Part shown: positions 1 to 7,375 of the stretch, one piece after another | Layout: each line of letters starts with the position of its first letter | Position numbering within the stretch: the stretch's first letter is position 1 | Assembly: GCA_963729995.1 (NCBI GenBank) | Contig: CAVSPF010000003.1 | Coordinates: 1,240,001-1,304,000, forward strand | DNA from: VRUE01 sp963729995 | GTDB taxonomy: Bacteria > Actinomycetota > Thermoleophilia > Solirubrobacterales > 70-9 | DNA length: 64,000 nt | Direction: 5' to 3' | Program-made: the position numbers and the translations under genes | Notes under the pieces: generated by a model | What the model was told of the DNA's origin: nothing | What the model saw: the letters and a program-made list of their open reading frames with translations, nothing else | Databases searched by the model: none

Positions 1-178
1 TCCCTTCGAAGCGCTGCCGAACATTCCCGTCAGGATCTACACGCTGTCCGAAGAAGCGAATCCGTCGAGCTTCGCCGAAGCCTGGGGTTCCTCCCTGATC
101 CTCATCTCCTTCATCCTCTTCGCAAGCCTCGGCGCCAGGGCTCTGCTCGCGCGCAGCAAAAGGAAGATGGCCTCGTGA
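1..178 (+). CDS. pstA: Phosphate ABC transporter permease PstA, C-terminal end (partial)
   Basis: Only the last 58 codons are in the window. They end in TGA at 176-178. The visible part has a periplasmic-type loop (NIPVRIYTLSEEA), one hydrophobic membrane segment (about 16 residues, SSLILISFILFASLGA) and a short basic cytoplasmic tail (RSKRKM). This matches the end of PstA, one of the two permeases of the high-affinity phosphate importer PstSCAB. The identity rests mainly on the next gene, pstB, whose GTG start overlaps this stop codon (GTGA), so the two are probably translationally coupled. The start of the gene and the rest of the pst operon lie before the window. Confidence 0.8.
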   Translation, partial: PFEALPNIPVRIYTLSEEANPSSFAEAWGSSLILISFILFASLGARALLARSKRKMAS

Positions 179-1077
179 GCGGCTTCGAATCGATTGGCGG
201 CGACGAGGGGAGAGCGCGCTCCGCGCCGACCCGAGTCCGGATCCAGAGCGGGCCGCTGGCGAGGCCGGCCGAAGCCAACGGCGCGGTCCCTCGCGAGACC
301 GGCGTGGAGGCTGTCTTCGAGGCCCGCGACGTGTCCGTCTACTACGGTCGGAAACGGGCTCTCGCCGGCGTCTCGCTGCGCATCCCGCGCAGCCGGATCA
401 CCGCGCTGATCGGGCCCTCCGGCTGCGGCAAGACGACCTTCCTGCGCAGCCTCAACCGGATGAACGACTCGGTGTCGAGCTTCAGGATCGAGGGGAAGAT
501 CCTCTATCACGGGCACGACATGTACGCCGCCAACGTCGACCAGGTCGAGGTGAGGCGCCGGATCGGGATGGTGTTCCAGAAACCGAACCCGTTCCCGAAG
601 TCGATCTACGACAACGTCGCCTGGGCCCCGCGCAACCTGGGGATGAAGCGGGGCCTGGACGAGCGGGTCGAGGGCGCCCTGCGCGGAGCGGCGCTCTGGG
701 ACGAGGTCAAGGACCGGCTCCGCGACAGCGCCCTCGGCCTCTCCGGCGGCCAGCAGCAGCGCCTCTGCATCGCTCGCGCGATCGCGATCGAGCCAGACGT
801 CCTCCTCCTCGACGAGCCGGCCTCGGCGCTCGACCCGATCGCGACGGCGTCGATCGAGGAGCTGATGCACAGCCTCAAAGGCCGCTTCACGATCGTGATC
901 GTCACTCACAACATGCAGCAGGCGGCCCGCGTCGCCGACCAGACGGCGTTCTTCAGCCTCGACTTGAGCGGGGCCGAGCCGTCCGGGACCCTGGTCGAGT
1001 TCACCGACACCGCGACGATGTTCACCAACCCGGCCGACCCGCGCACGCGGGACTACGTCAGCGGGCGCTTCGGCTGA
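175..1077 (+). CDS. pstB: Phosphate ABC transporter ATP-binding protein PstB
   Basis: ATPase subunit of the PstSCAB phosphate importer, acting at the inner face of the membrane. Walker A is GPSGCGKT at residues 80-87, the ABC signature LSGGQQQR near 188-195, and Walker B VLLLDEP near 209-215. PstB-typical features include the loop SLNRMND after Walker A and the NPFPKSIYDNV segment. The protein is 300 residues from the GTG at 175, which has an upstream Shine-Dalgarno (aaaggaag) and overlaps the pstA stop. An internal GTG at 304 would give 258 residues, closer to the usual PstB length, so the first 43 residues (Arg-rich, low complexity) may not be translated. The stop lies 4 bases from the convergent gene at 1082; a short palindrome (1073-1086) sits between them. 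Confidence 0.95.
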   Translation: MSGFESIGGDEGRARSAPTRVRIQSGPLARPAEANGAVPRETGVEAVFEARDVSVYYGRKRALAGVSLRIPRSRITALIGPSGCGKTTFLRSLNRMNDSVSSFRIEGKILYHGHDMYAANVDQVEVRRRIGMVFQKPNPFPKSIYDNVAWAPRNLGMKRGLDERVEGALRGAALWDEVKDRLRDSALGLSGGQQQRLCIARAIAIEPDVLLLDEPASALDPIATASIEELMHSLKGRFTIVIVTHNMQQAARVADQTAFFSLDLSGAEPSGTLVEFTDTATMFTNPADPRTRDYVSGRFG

Positions 1078-1081
1078 GGGC

Positions 1082-1522
1082 TCAGCGACGGAGGATCGCG
1101 TCGCTGGGGACCTGCTCGAGCAGCGACTGCCCGCACTGCCAGCAGTAGGTGGCGCCGGCGCTGTGCGGGGCGCTGCAGCGCGAGCACGAGCCGGCCGTTC
1201 CGGTCTCCTCCGTTCGCACGATGCGTTCGACCTCGCTCAGCTCCGCGTCGGCGTCCTGCAGGGCGACCGCACGCTTGACCAGCACCTCGACCTTGATCCG
1301 GTTGCGAATCGCCATCTCGTAGACGAGACCCCCGAGGTCCCACTGGAGCTCGGCGACCCTCGCGATCAACTGGTCGCGGCGGCGCTGGAGGTCGACGAGC
1401 AGATCCTGCCCGATCGCCGGGCTGGGCGGCGAGGCCGGGGGCGCCGATGGCGGCGGCTGGACGGGCCTCGAAGCCGCGGCGGCGCGTCGCGGGTTCTGCA
1501 GCGCCTTCGGGATCGAGATCAT
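1082..1522 (-). CDS. Small zinc-ribbon protein with helical segment (unknown function)
   Basis: A 146-residue protein with no recognised function. Residues 20-38 are Pro/Ala-rich, 40-103 are strongly helical and coiled-coil-like (LVDLQRRRDQLIARVAELQ), and the C-terminus carries a zinc ribbon with Cys113, 116, 127 and 130 (CSRC...YCWQCG). The ATG at 1522 overlaps the stop of the upstream gene (ATGA), so it is the second gene of a two-gene operon whose first member carries a very similar zinc ribbon. No membrane segment is visible, so it is probably cytoplasmic or a partner of the membrane-bound neighbour. A function in assembly or sensing would be guesswork. Confidence 0.7.
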   Translation of the reverse strand: MISIPKALQNPRRAAAASRPVQPPPSAPPASPPSPAIGQDLLVDLQRRRDQLIARVAELQWDLGGLVYEMAIRNRIKVEVLVKRAVALQDADAELSEVERIVRTEETGTAGSCSRCSAPHSAGATYCWQCGQSLLEQVPSDAILRR

Positions 1523-2214
1523 TCGCCGAAGAAGTTCCCGTTGAACTTGCCGTTCTTGCAGCCGGCCGCCCCGCTTGCGCACTTTCCGCCGGGCTGCACG
1601 GTCGCGGGCGGCAGCTTGACCGTCGGTTTGAGGACTTCGTTCGCGCCCGCACCCGATTCAGCTTCCTTCTTGATCGCGGCTACGCTCTTCTTCTTGGTCT
1701 TCGAGTTGTTGGCGGCGCCGCCCCCGATGTTGGTCTTGGCGCTCGACCCTTCCTTGGCTGCTTCGCCGCCGCCGCTGTGGATCACGATTGGCGCGGCCTG
1801 CGTCGGAGCGGGGGCGGGCTGTTCGCCCGAGCGCCCGATCAGGACGCCGGTGCCGAGCGCGAGCAGCAGCGTCCCCACCCCGGCGATCAGCGCTGCGTTA
1901 GGCGAGACGCCCGATCGCCTCTTCTTGGGAGTGGGGGGCGGAGCCTGGTGCGGGCGCCTCACCGCGTCCATCAGGACGACGGCGTCCATGAAGGGAAGGC
2001 GGGGGTCGCCGCGCCGGTGCCCGCACTCGAGGCAGTAGCGCTGGTCGGCTGCCAGCACAGCCCCGCAGGAGGGGCACTGGTCCCCGGCCTGGACCACGGG
2101 GGCTTGGATATGGGCCGGGTGGCCCAGCGGGGGGGCCGGCGGATCGAGCCCTTGGAGTACGGGGGCGATCCGGGGCTGGGCGAAGGCTTGGGTCGAAGCG
2201 TCGGTCGAGTCCAT
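1519..2214 (-). CDS. Zinc-ribbon single-pass membrane protein (unknown function)
   Basis: A 231-residue protein. A Pro-rich N-terminus is followed by a zinc ribbon (Cys47, 50, 61, 64; CPSCG...YCLECG), a basic stretch (PKKRR near 96-100), one membrane helix at about 107-126, and a low-complexity Ala/Gly/Lys/Ser-rich exterior region ending in GKFNGNFFGE. The topology is cytoplasmic zinc ribbon, then membrane, then outside. The ribbon core (DQRYCLECGHRRG) is nearly identical to that of the divergently encoded phosphoesterase starting at 2298, so the two proteins look like products of domain sharing. It overlaps the downstream small zinc-ribbon gene by 4 bases. No enzymatic domain is recognised. 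Confidence 0.75.
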   Translation of the reverse strand: MDSTDASTQAFAQPRIAPVLQGLDPPAPPLGHPAHIQAPVVQAGDQCPSCGAVLAADQRYCLECGHRRGDPRLPFMDAVVLMDAVRRPHQAPPPTPKKRRSGVSPNAALIAGVGTLLLALGTGVLIGRSGEQPAPAPTQAAPIVIHSGGGEAAKEGSSAKTNIGGGAANNSKTKKKSVAAIKKEAESGAGANEVLKPTVKLPPATVQPGGKCASGAAGCKNGKFNGNFFGE

Positions 2215-2297
2215 TCGGGCGTCCCGGTGATTGTCGCGGCGCTGGCGCGCCAGATGTTGAGGAGTTGTGAAAAGCCCGGACTCGAAATCTTCACATC

Positions 2298-3959
2298 ATG
2301 GGCGCGGGGGGTCGCGAGACTGGCCGTGGCGTGACTGCTCCCAACGACGACGAGGGCCCCCGCAAGGCTCGCCGTGAGACCTGCGCGGATTGCGGAGTCG
2401 CGCTCTCGGCCAGCCAGCGCTACTGCCTGGAGTGCGGGGCCAGGCGTGGCCCGCTGCCGGCCGTGGTCGCGAACCGCGTCGACGCCTTGAGGAAGGGTGG
2501 GCGCCCCCGTCCCGGCGCCACAGTCACGGGCGGGCCCCCGGCCGCGCCCCCCGAGCAGGAGGCCGAGGAGGCCGGCCACTGGCGCTTCATGCCCTCTCCG
2601 CAGGTCGCCGCGGTCGCGGTGATGGCGCTGCTCGCCGCCGGCGTCGTGATCGGATCGGTCACCAGCCCGTTTGCGCGCAGCGCGGGGTTCGCGCCGGTCA
2701 TCCTGGAATTGGCTAGAGAAGGGTCCCCGGAAAGCTCGCCCGAACCCGCGAGCGCTCCGCGCTTGTCGGCCGAACCGACCGCGCCGGCGCCCGTCGCCGA
2801 AGAACCCCTCGCCCCGGCCCCCGCAGCGCCGGAAGCCGAACCCGAATCGAGCGCACCGTCCCCTCAGCTGCCGCCGGAACTTCCGGAAGAAAAAACCCTG
2901 CCGGAAATCAAGCACGTCTTCCTGATCGTGCTCGAAGGCCATGGCTACGAAGAAGCCTTCGGCAAGGCGTCGAGCGCGCCGTACTTCGCGAAGACGCTCG
3001 CCGGCCAGGGCGAGTTGCTCTCCAACTACTACTCGGTGACCGAGGGGGGGCTCGCCAACGAGGTCGCCCTGCTCAGCGGCCAGGGCCCGACTCCGCAGAC
3101 TGCCGCCAACTGCCCCGAATACACGGCGATCGCCCCCGCCACAGCCGGCGCCGAAGAACAGGTGGAAGGCAGCGGCTGCGTCTATCCGTCCACGACGCAA
3201 ACGCTGCCGGGCCAGCTGACTGCCGCCCACCTGACCTGGAAGGCCTATGTCGAGGACATCGGCAACGGCGAAACCGCGGGCCAGCCGGTCAGCTGCCGTC
3301 ACCCGACGCTCGGCAGCCCTGACCCCAGCACAGCTCCCCTGCCCGGCGACGCCTACGAGACCTGGCGCAACCCGTTCGTCTACTTCTCGGCGCTGACCGA
3401 AAGCCCCGAATGCGCCGAAGACGACATCGGCCTCGACCGGCTGGCGGCCGACCTGGAAAAAGCAAAAACGACCCCCTCCCTCTCCTACATCGTCCCAAAC
3501 GCCTGCCACGACGGCAGCGAACAGGCCTGCGCACCGGAACAGCCGGTGGGCCTTGCCGCCGCCGAACCATTCCTGCGCACGGTTGTGCCCGAGATCACGG
3601 CGTCGCCCGCCTACAAAGACGGGGGGCTGATTGCGATCACGTTCGCCCAGGCGCCACAGACGGGTCCGAGCGCCGACCCAAGCGCCTGCTGCGCCACACC
3701 TGAATACCCGAACCTGCCCCCCGCCTCGACCCCGGCATCGACGAACGGCCCGGTGAAACCGACCGGCGGCGGCGGCCGGGTCGGTCTGGTGCTGATCTCG
3801 CCCTTCGTCAAACCCGGCAGCATCGACGAAACGGGCTACTACAACCACTTCTCGCTGCTGCTCAGCATCGAGAACCTGTTCGGCCTGAAACCGCTCGGCT
3901 ATGCCTCCAACCCGGCGCTGAGCGCCTTCGAAGAAACCGTCTTCAACGCGAAACCGTAG
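2298..3959 (+). CDS. Membrane-anchored phosphoesterase (acid phosphatase/phospholipase C-like) with N-terminal zinc ribbon
   Basis: A 553-residue protein. The zinc ribbon uses Cys29, 32, 43 and 46, a membrane helix lies at about 102-121, a Pro/Ala/Glu linker covers 140-200, and the rest (205-553) is an extracellular phosphoesterase domain of the PF04185 type (KHVFLIVLEGHGYEEAFG corresponds to the family's metal-binding start, usually KHVVxxxxENxSFDxxFG). Such enzymes cleave phosphomonoesters or phospholipids outside the cell. Being next to pst genes suggests phosphate scavenging, which is inference. The start is uncertain: ATG 2298 or GTG 2331. The stop at 3957-3959 is followed directly by the GTG of the TSUP gene. 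Cys residues in the catalytic domain (such as CPEY, CRHP, CAPE) may form disulphides. Confidence 0.8.
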   Translation: MGAGGRETGRGVTAPNDDEGPRKARRETCADCGVALSASQRYCLECGARRGPLPAVVANRVDALRKGGRPRPGATVTGGPPAAPPEQEAEEAGHWRFMPSPQVAAVAVMALLAAGVVIGSVTSPFARSAGFAPVILELAREGSPESSPEPASAPRLSAEPTAPAPVAEEPLAPAPAAPEAEPESSAPSPQLPPELPEEKTLPEIKHVFLIVLEGHGYEEAFGKASSAPYFAKTLAGQGELLSNYYSVTEGGLANEVALLSGQGPTPQTAANCPEYTAIAPATAGAEEQVEGSGCVYPSTTQTLPGQLTAAHLTWKAYVEDIGNGETAGQPVSCRHPTLGSPDPSTAPLPGDAYETWRNPFVYFSALTESPECAEDDIGLDRLAADLEKAKTTPSLSYIVPNACHDGSEQACAPEQPVGLAAAEPFLRTVVPEITASPAYKDGGLIAITFAQAPQTGPSADPSACCATPEYPNLPPASTPASTNGPVKPTGGGGRVGLVLISPFVKPGSIDETGYYNHFSLLLSIENLFGLKPLGYASNPALSAFEETVFNAKP

Positions 3960-4781
3960 GTGCTGCTCGCGAGCCTCCCACTGGCCCTTCTCGGCTTGGC
4001 GGTCGGGACCTTCGGAACCCTCGTCGGCGCCGGTGGCGGCTTCATCCTCACCCCGGTCCTGCTGATCCTCTACCCACACCAGTCGGCGCTGACGATCACC
4101 TCGATCAGCCTCGTCGTGGTCTTCTTCAACGCGGCCTCGGGCTCGCTGGCCTATGCGCGGATGCGCCGCATCGACTACCGCTCCGGCGCCCTGTTCGCGG
4201 TGGCGGCGCTGCCCGGCGCGGTGGCCGGCGCCCTCGCCGTGCGCCTGGTCCCGATCCACGTCTTCGACCTGATCATGACCATGGTCCTGGGCACCGCGGC
4301 GGTCGCGGTGGCACGCCTGCGGCCCCACGCCGAGCGGCCTCACCCAGGCGGGACAACCCGGGCTCGGGAGGTCGTCGACCGGGACGGCAACACCTACCGC
4401 TACCAGGTTCCCGCCCGCCGCGGCGCCGCCTACAGCGGTGTCGTCGGCTTCCTCTCCAGCTTCCTCGGCATCGGCGGCGGCGTCATGCACGTCCCGCTGC
4501 TCGTCGGAGCGCTGGGCTTTCCCACCCACGTGGCCACCGCGACCTCGCATTTCGTGCTCGTCTTCATGTCGGGCGCCGGCAGCGTCACGCATCTGCTGAC
4601 AGGCGCGTTCGCCCACGGCACCGGCCTGCGCAGGGCGGCCGCGCTGAGCGTCGGGGTGCTTCCGGGCGCCCAGCTGGGGGCGAGGCTCTCGCAGCACCTG
4701 ACCGGCCCGTCGATCCGCCGCATCCTTGGCGTGGCGCTGCTGGTCCTCGCCGTTCGATTGCTGGGGTCGGCCCTTGCCTGA
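3960..4781 (+). CDS. TSUP-family membrane permease (TauE/SafE-like, DUF81)
   Basis: A 273-residue polytopic membrane protein with about eight hydrophobic helices in two repeats. Each repeat opens with the family's glycine-rich motif: GAGGGFILTPVLL near residue 21 and GIGGGVMHVPLL near 172. TSUP proteins export or import sulfite, sulfonates, sulfoacetate or other organic anions; the substrate cannot be read from sequence. It starts with GTG immediately after the stop of the phosphoesterase gene and overlaps the following aquaporin by 8 bases if the TTG start is right. The three genes are therefore probably co-transcribed. A charged loop (about 118-150) separates the two halves. Confidence 0.85.
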   Translation: MLLASLPLALLGLAVGTFGTLVGAGGGFILTPVLLILYPHQSALTITSISLVVVFFNAASGSLAYARMRRIDYRSGALFAVAALPGAVAGALAVRLVPIHVFDLIMTMVLGTAAVAVARLRPHAERPHPGGTTRAREVVDRDGNTYRYQVPARRGAAYSGVVGFLSSFLGIGGGVMHVPLLVGALGFPTHVATATSHFVLVFMSGAGSVTHLLTGAFAHGTGLRRAAALSVGVLPGAQLGARLSQHLTGPSIRRILGVALLVLAVRLLGSALA

Positions 4782-5469
4782 GCGCCCCGACCTGCCGCGC
4801 CGCGCCGCCGCCGAGGCGATCGGAGCGTTCACCCTCGTCTTCGCCGGTTGCGGCGCGATCGTCACCGAGGCGGAGCATCCCGGCACCCTCGGCACGGTCG
4901 GGATCGCGCTCGTCTTCGGGCTGGTGATCATGGCGATGGTCTACGCCACCGGCCACCTCTCGGGGGCCCACCTGAACCCGGCGGTGACCCTGGCCTTCGC
5001 GCTGACGCGGCACCTCCCGGGCCGCGAGGCCCTCGCCTACATCGCCGCCCAGCTGACCGGTGCAATCGCCGCCGCGGCCCTCCTGGCGGCGGTCTGGCCG
5101 AGCCAGCCGGCGGCGCTCGGAACGACCCTGCCCACGGTGGGCGCCGGCAGCGCCGTCGTCTACGAGATCGTGCTGACCGCGTTTCTGATGTTCGTGATCA
5201 TGGCCGTGGCAACCGACACCCGGGCGGTCGGGGCGGGTGCGGCGATCGCGATCGGCGGCACGGTCGGCCTCGACGCCCTCTTTGGCGGGCCGGTCACCGG
5301 CGCCTCGATGAACCCCGCCCGCTCGATCGGCCCAGCCCTGGTTTCAGGAACCCCGCACGATCTCTGGATCTACGTGATCGCCCCGATCGCCGGCGCCGCC
5401 CTCGGCGCCCTGGCCTACCAGTTGGTCCGGGGTGAGCATCCGCCCCGCCGCACCGAAGCCGACACCTGA
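4774..5469 (+). CDS. MIP-family channel (aquaporin/aquaglyceroporin-like)
   Basis: A 231-residue, six-helix channel with both NPA boxes: HLNPAVT (NPA at 68-70) and SMNPARS (180-182), the latter followed by the conserved filter Arg183. The His typical of water-selective AqpZ in the fifth helix aligns with Ala168, which suggests a wider filter able to pass glycerol or small neutral solutes (inference from alignment by eye). TTG 4774 is chosen as start because upstream in-frame codons only re-read the previous gene out of frame and give a Cys/Trp-rich segment; ATG 4726 is the alternative. It ends 8 bases before the convergent Rpf-like gene. Confidence 0.85.
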   Translation: MPERPDLPRRAAAEAIGAFTLVFAGCGAIVTEAEHPGTLGTVGIALVFGLVIMAMVYATGHLSGAHLNPAVTLAFALTRHLPGREALAYIAAQLTGAIAAAALLAAVWPSQPAALGTTLPTVGAGSAVVYEIVLTAFLMFVIMAVATDTRAVGAGAAIAIGGTVGLDALFGGPVTGASMNPARSIGPALVSGTPHDLWIYVIAPIAGAALGALAYQLVRGEHPPRRTEADT

Positions 5470-5476
5470 TGCGTCG

Positions 5477-6013
5477 TCAGCCGCAGACCGGCCAGGGGCT
5501 GGAGCCCGCGCGAGCGTAGAGCAGCGCCGCCCGGTAATCCTGTTCGGCTTCCGGGGCTGCAGCGGGATCGCCAGAGCCGCCGACCGAAGCCCAGGTGCCG
5601 TAGTCGAACTGGTACTTGCCGCGATAGGCGCCGCCGGAGGAGACAGCGGTCGGGTTGCCACCCGACTCGCAGGCGGCGATCGCGTCGAGCGTCGCCAGCG
5701 AAACGCCGCCAGGGAGGCTGGCGAAGGCTTCGCGATGCTGTCGGCGCAGCCTGGCGCGGCGGGCTGTGCGAATCCTCCGCACCTCAACCCGAATCGCGTG
5801 GTGGAAGCTCTCAACCGGCTCCTGGAGCCCGATGCGGATCGCGTGGTGGAAGCTCTCAACCGGCCTCACGCGGCGGGCGGCACTCACCGGCCTGGCGTTT
5901 GCGAGGCCGATGCGGGCCGGCCCGCCGCCGTTTCCGCTGGCCGCGATCGCGGCGGCCGGAAAGGAGATGACCATCAGGATGAAGACTGCCGAATATGTGC
6001 GTTTTGTAAGCAA
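5477..6013 (-). CDS. Secreted Rpf-like/transglycosylase-like muralytic protein
   Basis: A 178-residue secreted protein. A signal peptide covers about 1-25 (basic MLTKR, hydrophobic core, AIAA). A basic spacer follows, and residues 108-178 form a resuscitation-promoting-factor-type lysozyme-like domain with catalytic Glu116 in AACESGGN and the GKYQFDYGTW segment. Such enzymes cut peptidoglycan glycan strands and aid regrowth from dormancy. The spacer contains a duplicated decapeptide PVESFHHAIR (51-60 and 66-75), encoded by a 27-bp exact repeat with a 45-bp period (5793-5819 and 5838-5864). The start is TTG at 6013; no ATG gives a complete signal peptide. A CRP-like palindrome lies about 35 bases upstream. 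Confidence 0.85.
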   Translation of the reverse strand: MLTKRTYSAVFILMVISFPAAAIAASGNGGGPARIGLANARPVSAARRVRPVESFHHAIRIGLQEPVESFHHAIRVEVRRIRTARRARLRRQHREAFASLPGGVSLATLDAIAACESGGNPTAVSSGGAYRGKYQFDYGTWASVGGSGDPAAAPEAEQDYRAALLYARAGSSPWPVCG

Positions 6014-6047
6014 GCGCGGAACCGTGGCGAGGTTCCAGGCCCCGCAG

Positions 6048-6063
6048 GGTGACCGCCGTCACA
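6048..6063 (-). promoter_or_regulatory. CRP/FNR-like palindromic operator upstream of the Rpf-like gene
   Basis: Reading the minus strand, TGTGACGGCGGTCACC matches the TGTGA-N6-TCACA pattern bound by CRP-family regulators at all but the last base. It lies 35-50 bases upstream of the TTG start at 6013. CRP control of rpfA is known in mycobacteria and streptomycetes, which makes a functional site plausible. No protein-binding evidence is available here. Confidence 0.4.
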
Positions 6064-6261
6064 GAGAACCCGGCATGTGTGCCAATCAGCACGAGTCCAG
6101 GCACGACCCGCGATCGAGAACCTGGCTCGCGCTGCACGTGGTCATGCATGCGCAGCCGACTTTGACCCTGCTGGCGCACGTCAAAAGCCGTCAGTGGTTG
6201 AGGCCCGCGCTCCCGCCCCACCTCCGCCCATCTGGGGTCGGCGGCCCGGCAGCGAGGTTCG

Positions 6262-7128
6262 TCAGAGGGCGAAGACCAGCGTGGAGACGGTCCCGATGGC
6301 GATGCAGTAGATGCCGAACGGGGTGAGGCGGTTCGTCTCGAAGAACTTGAGCAGGAACTTGACGGCGACGTAGGTGGCCAGCGCCGCCGCGAGCGCCCCC
6401 ACCACGGCCTGAGCGCGCACGCCGTCACCGGCCGAGCCCAGCAGTTCGGGCAGCTTCAGGACGCCGGCGGCGCCGATGATCGGCGTCGCCAGCAGGAACG
6501 CGTAGCGCGCCGCGTCCTCGTTGGAGAGGCCGGTGAGCAGGCCGCCCCCCATCGTGATCCCCGAGCGCGAGATGCCGGGGATCAGCGCCGCCGCCTGCGC
6601 GCTGCCAATCGCAAGCGCCTGTTTGAAGCTCATCTTGGCGATGCGGGGGTCGGAGTCGCCGCGGTAATCGCCCGGGCGCGGCGGGCGCCGGCGAAACCGC
6701 TCGAAGAACAGCAGCAGCAGCCCGTTGACGATGAGGAACGCCGCCGCCGACTGGGCCGAGGCGAAGAGGCTGCGAAGCGAGTGCTCGAGCAGCAGCCCGA
6801 GCAGCCCGGCCGGGATCGTGCCCACGACGAGGACCCAGCCGAGCCTGGCGTCACCGTCCTCGGCGCCGATCTGGCGGTCGCGCAGCGAGCGCCCGAGCCC
6901 ACGGAAGATCCTCATCCAGTCGCGGAAGAAGAAGGCGAACAGCACGGCCGCCGTGGCGCAGTGGGTGGCGACGAGGAAAGCGAGGAAGTAGTTGTCGTTC
7001 TGGTGGATGTTCCAGCCGAAGAGCTGCGGCGCGATCACGCCGTGGCCCAGGCTGGAGATCGGAAACGGCTCGGCGACGCCCTGCAGGAGGCCGAGCACGA
7101 TCGCCTGGAAGAAGGAGATCGGTTCCAT
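6262..7128 (-). CDS. uppP: Undecaprenyl-diphosphate phosphatase (UppP/BacA family)
   Basis: A 288-residue, multi-helix membrane phosphatase that recycles undecaprenyl diphosphate to the monophosphate for peptidoglycan and wall-polymer synthesis. Visible motifs are QGVAEPFPISSLGH near residues 17-30 (the family's QxxxE...PxSSxGH box) and PGISRSG in the second half, with the catalytic Arg. ATG 7128 (MEPISFFQ) is chosen; upstream in-frame residues are Arg/Pro-rich and overlap the preceding gene. The first box differs from the E. coli form (GEFLPISSTGHL), having Leu for Thr before GH, so this may be a second-clade UppP. It lies 10 bases after a small membrane protein gene. Confidence 0.9.
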   Translation of the reverse strand: MEPISFFQAIVLGLLQGVAEPFPISSLGHGVIAPQLFGWNIHQNDNYFLAFLVATHCATAAVLFAFFFRDWMRIFRGLGRSLRDRQIGAEDGDARLGWVLVVGTIPAGLLGLLLEHSLRSLFASAQSAAAFLIVNGLLLLFFERFRRRPPRPGDYRGDSDPRIAKMSFKQALAIGSAQAAALIPGISRSGITMGGGLLTGLSNEDAARYAFLLATPIIGAAGVLKLPELLGSAGDGVRAQAVVGALAAALATYVAVKFLLKFFETNRLTPFGIYCIAIGTVSTLVFAL

Positions 7129-7138
7129 CGAGACTGCC

Positions 7139-7375
7139 TCAGGCGGACGTCGTCTCCGACGGCCCGCTCTGGAACCAGGCGAAGACGAAGCAGGCAAGCG
7201 CCACGACCAGCGCGGCGATGCCGTGCTTGGCGTGGTGGTGGCTGGAGCCCGCGTCGTGGCCCGGGAAGAAGGCGGGCAGCGAGCCCGCGGGCTCGACGAA
7301 GTAAACGATCGCGATTGCCAGGAAGACGAGGCCTGCCAGGATGGCGGGCACGATCAGCTTGGGCCGCTTGCTCAA
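7139..7375 (-). CDS. Small two-helix membrane protein (unknown)
   Basis: A 78-residue protein with two membrane helices (about 7-27 and 51-68) joined by a loop containing a histidine cluster (GSSHHHAKHG). It starts with TTG at 7375, overlapping the stop of the P-type ATPase gene by 4 bases, and is followed 10 bases later by uppP. Translational coupling to a metal ATPase and the His-rich loop make a metal-related role possible, but no family is recognised. The coding call rests on the tight gene spacing and clear hydrophobic pattern. Confidence 0.6.
   Translation of the reverse strand: MSKRPKLIVPAILAGLVFLAIAIVYFVEPAGSLPAFFPGHDAGSSHHHAKHGIAALVVALACFVFAWFQSGPSETTSA

Noticed and set aside
1971..4931. 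Long open frame on the minus strand opposite the phosphoesterase and TSUP genes
   Set aside because: Arg/Gly/Asp-rich translation without domains, antisense to well-supported genes; a product of high GC3.
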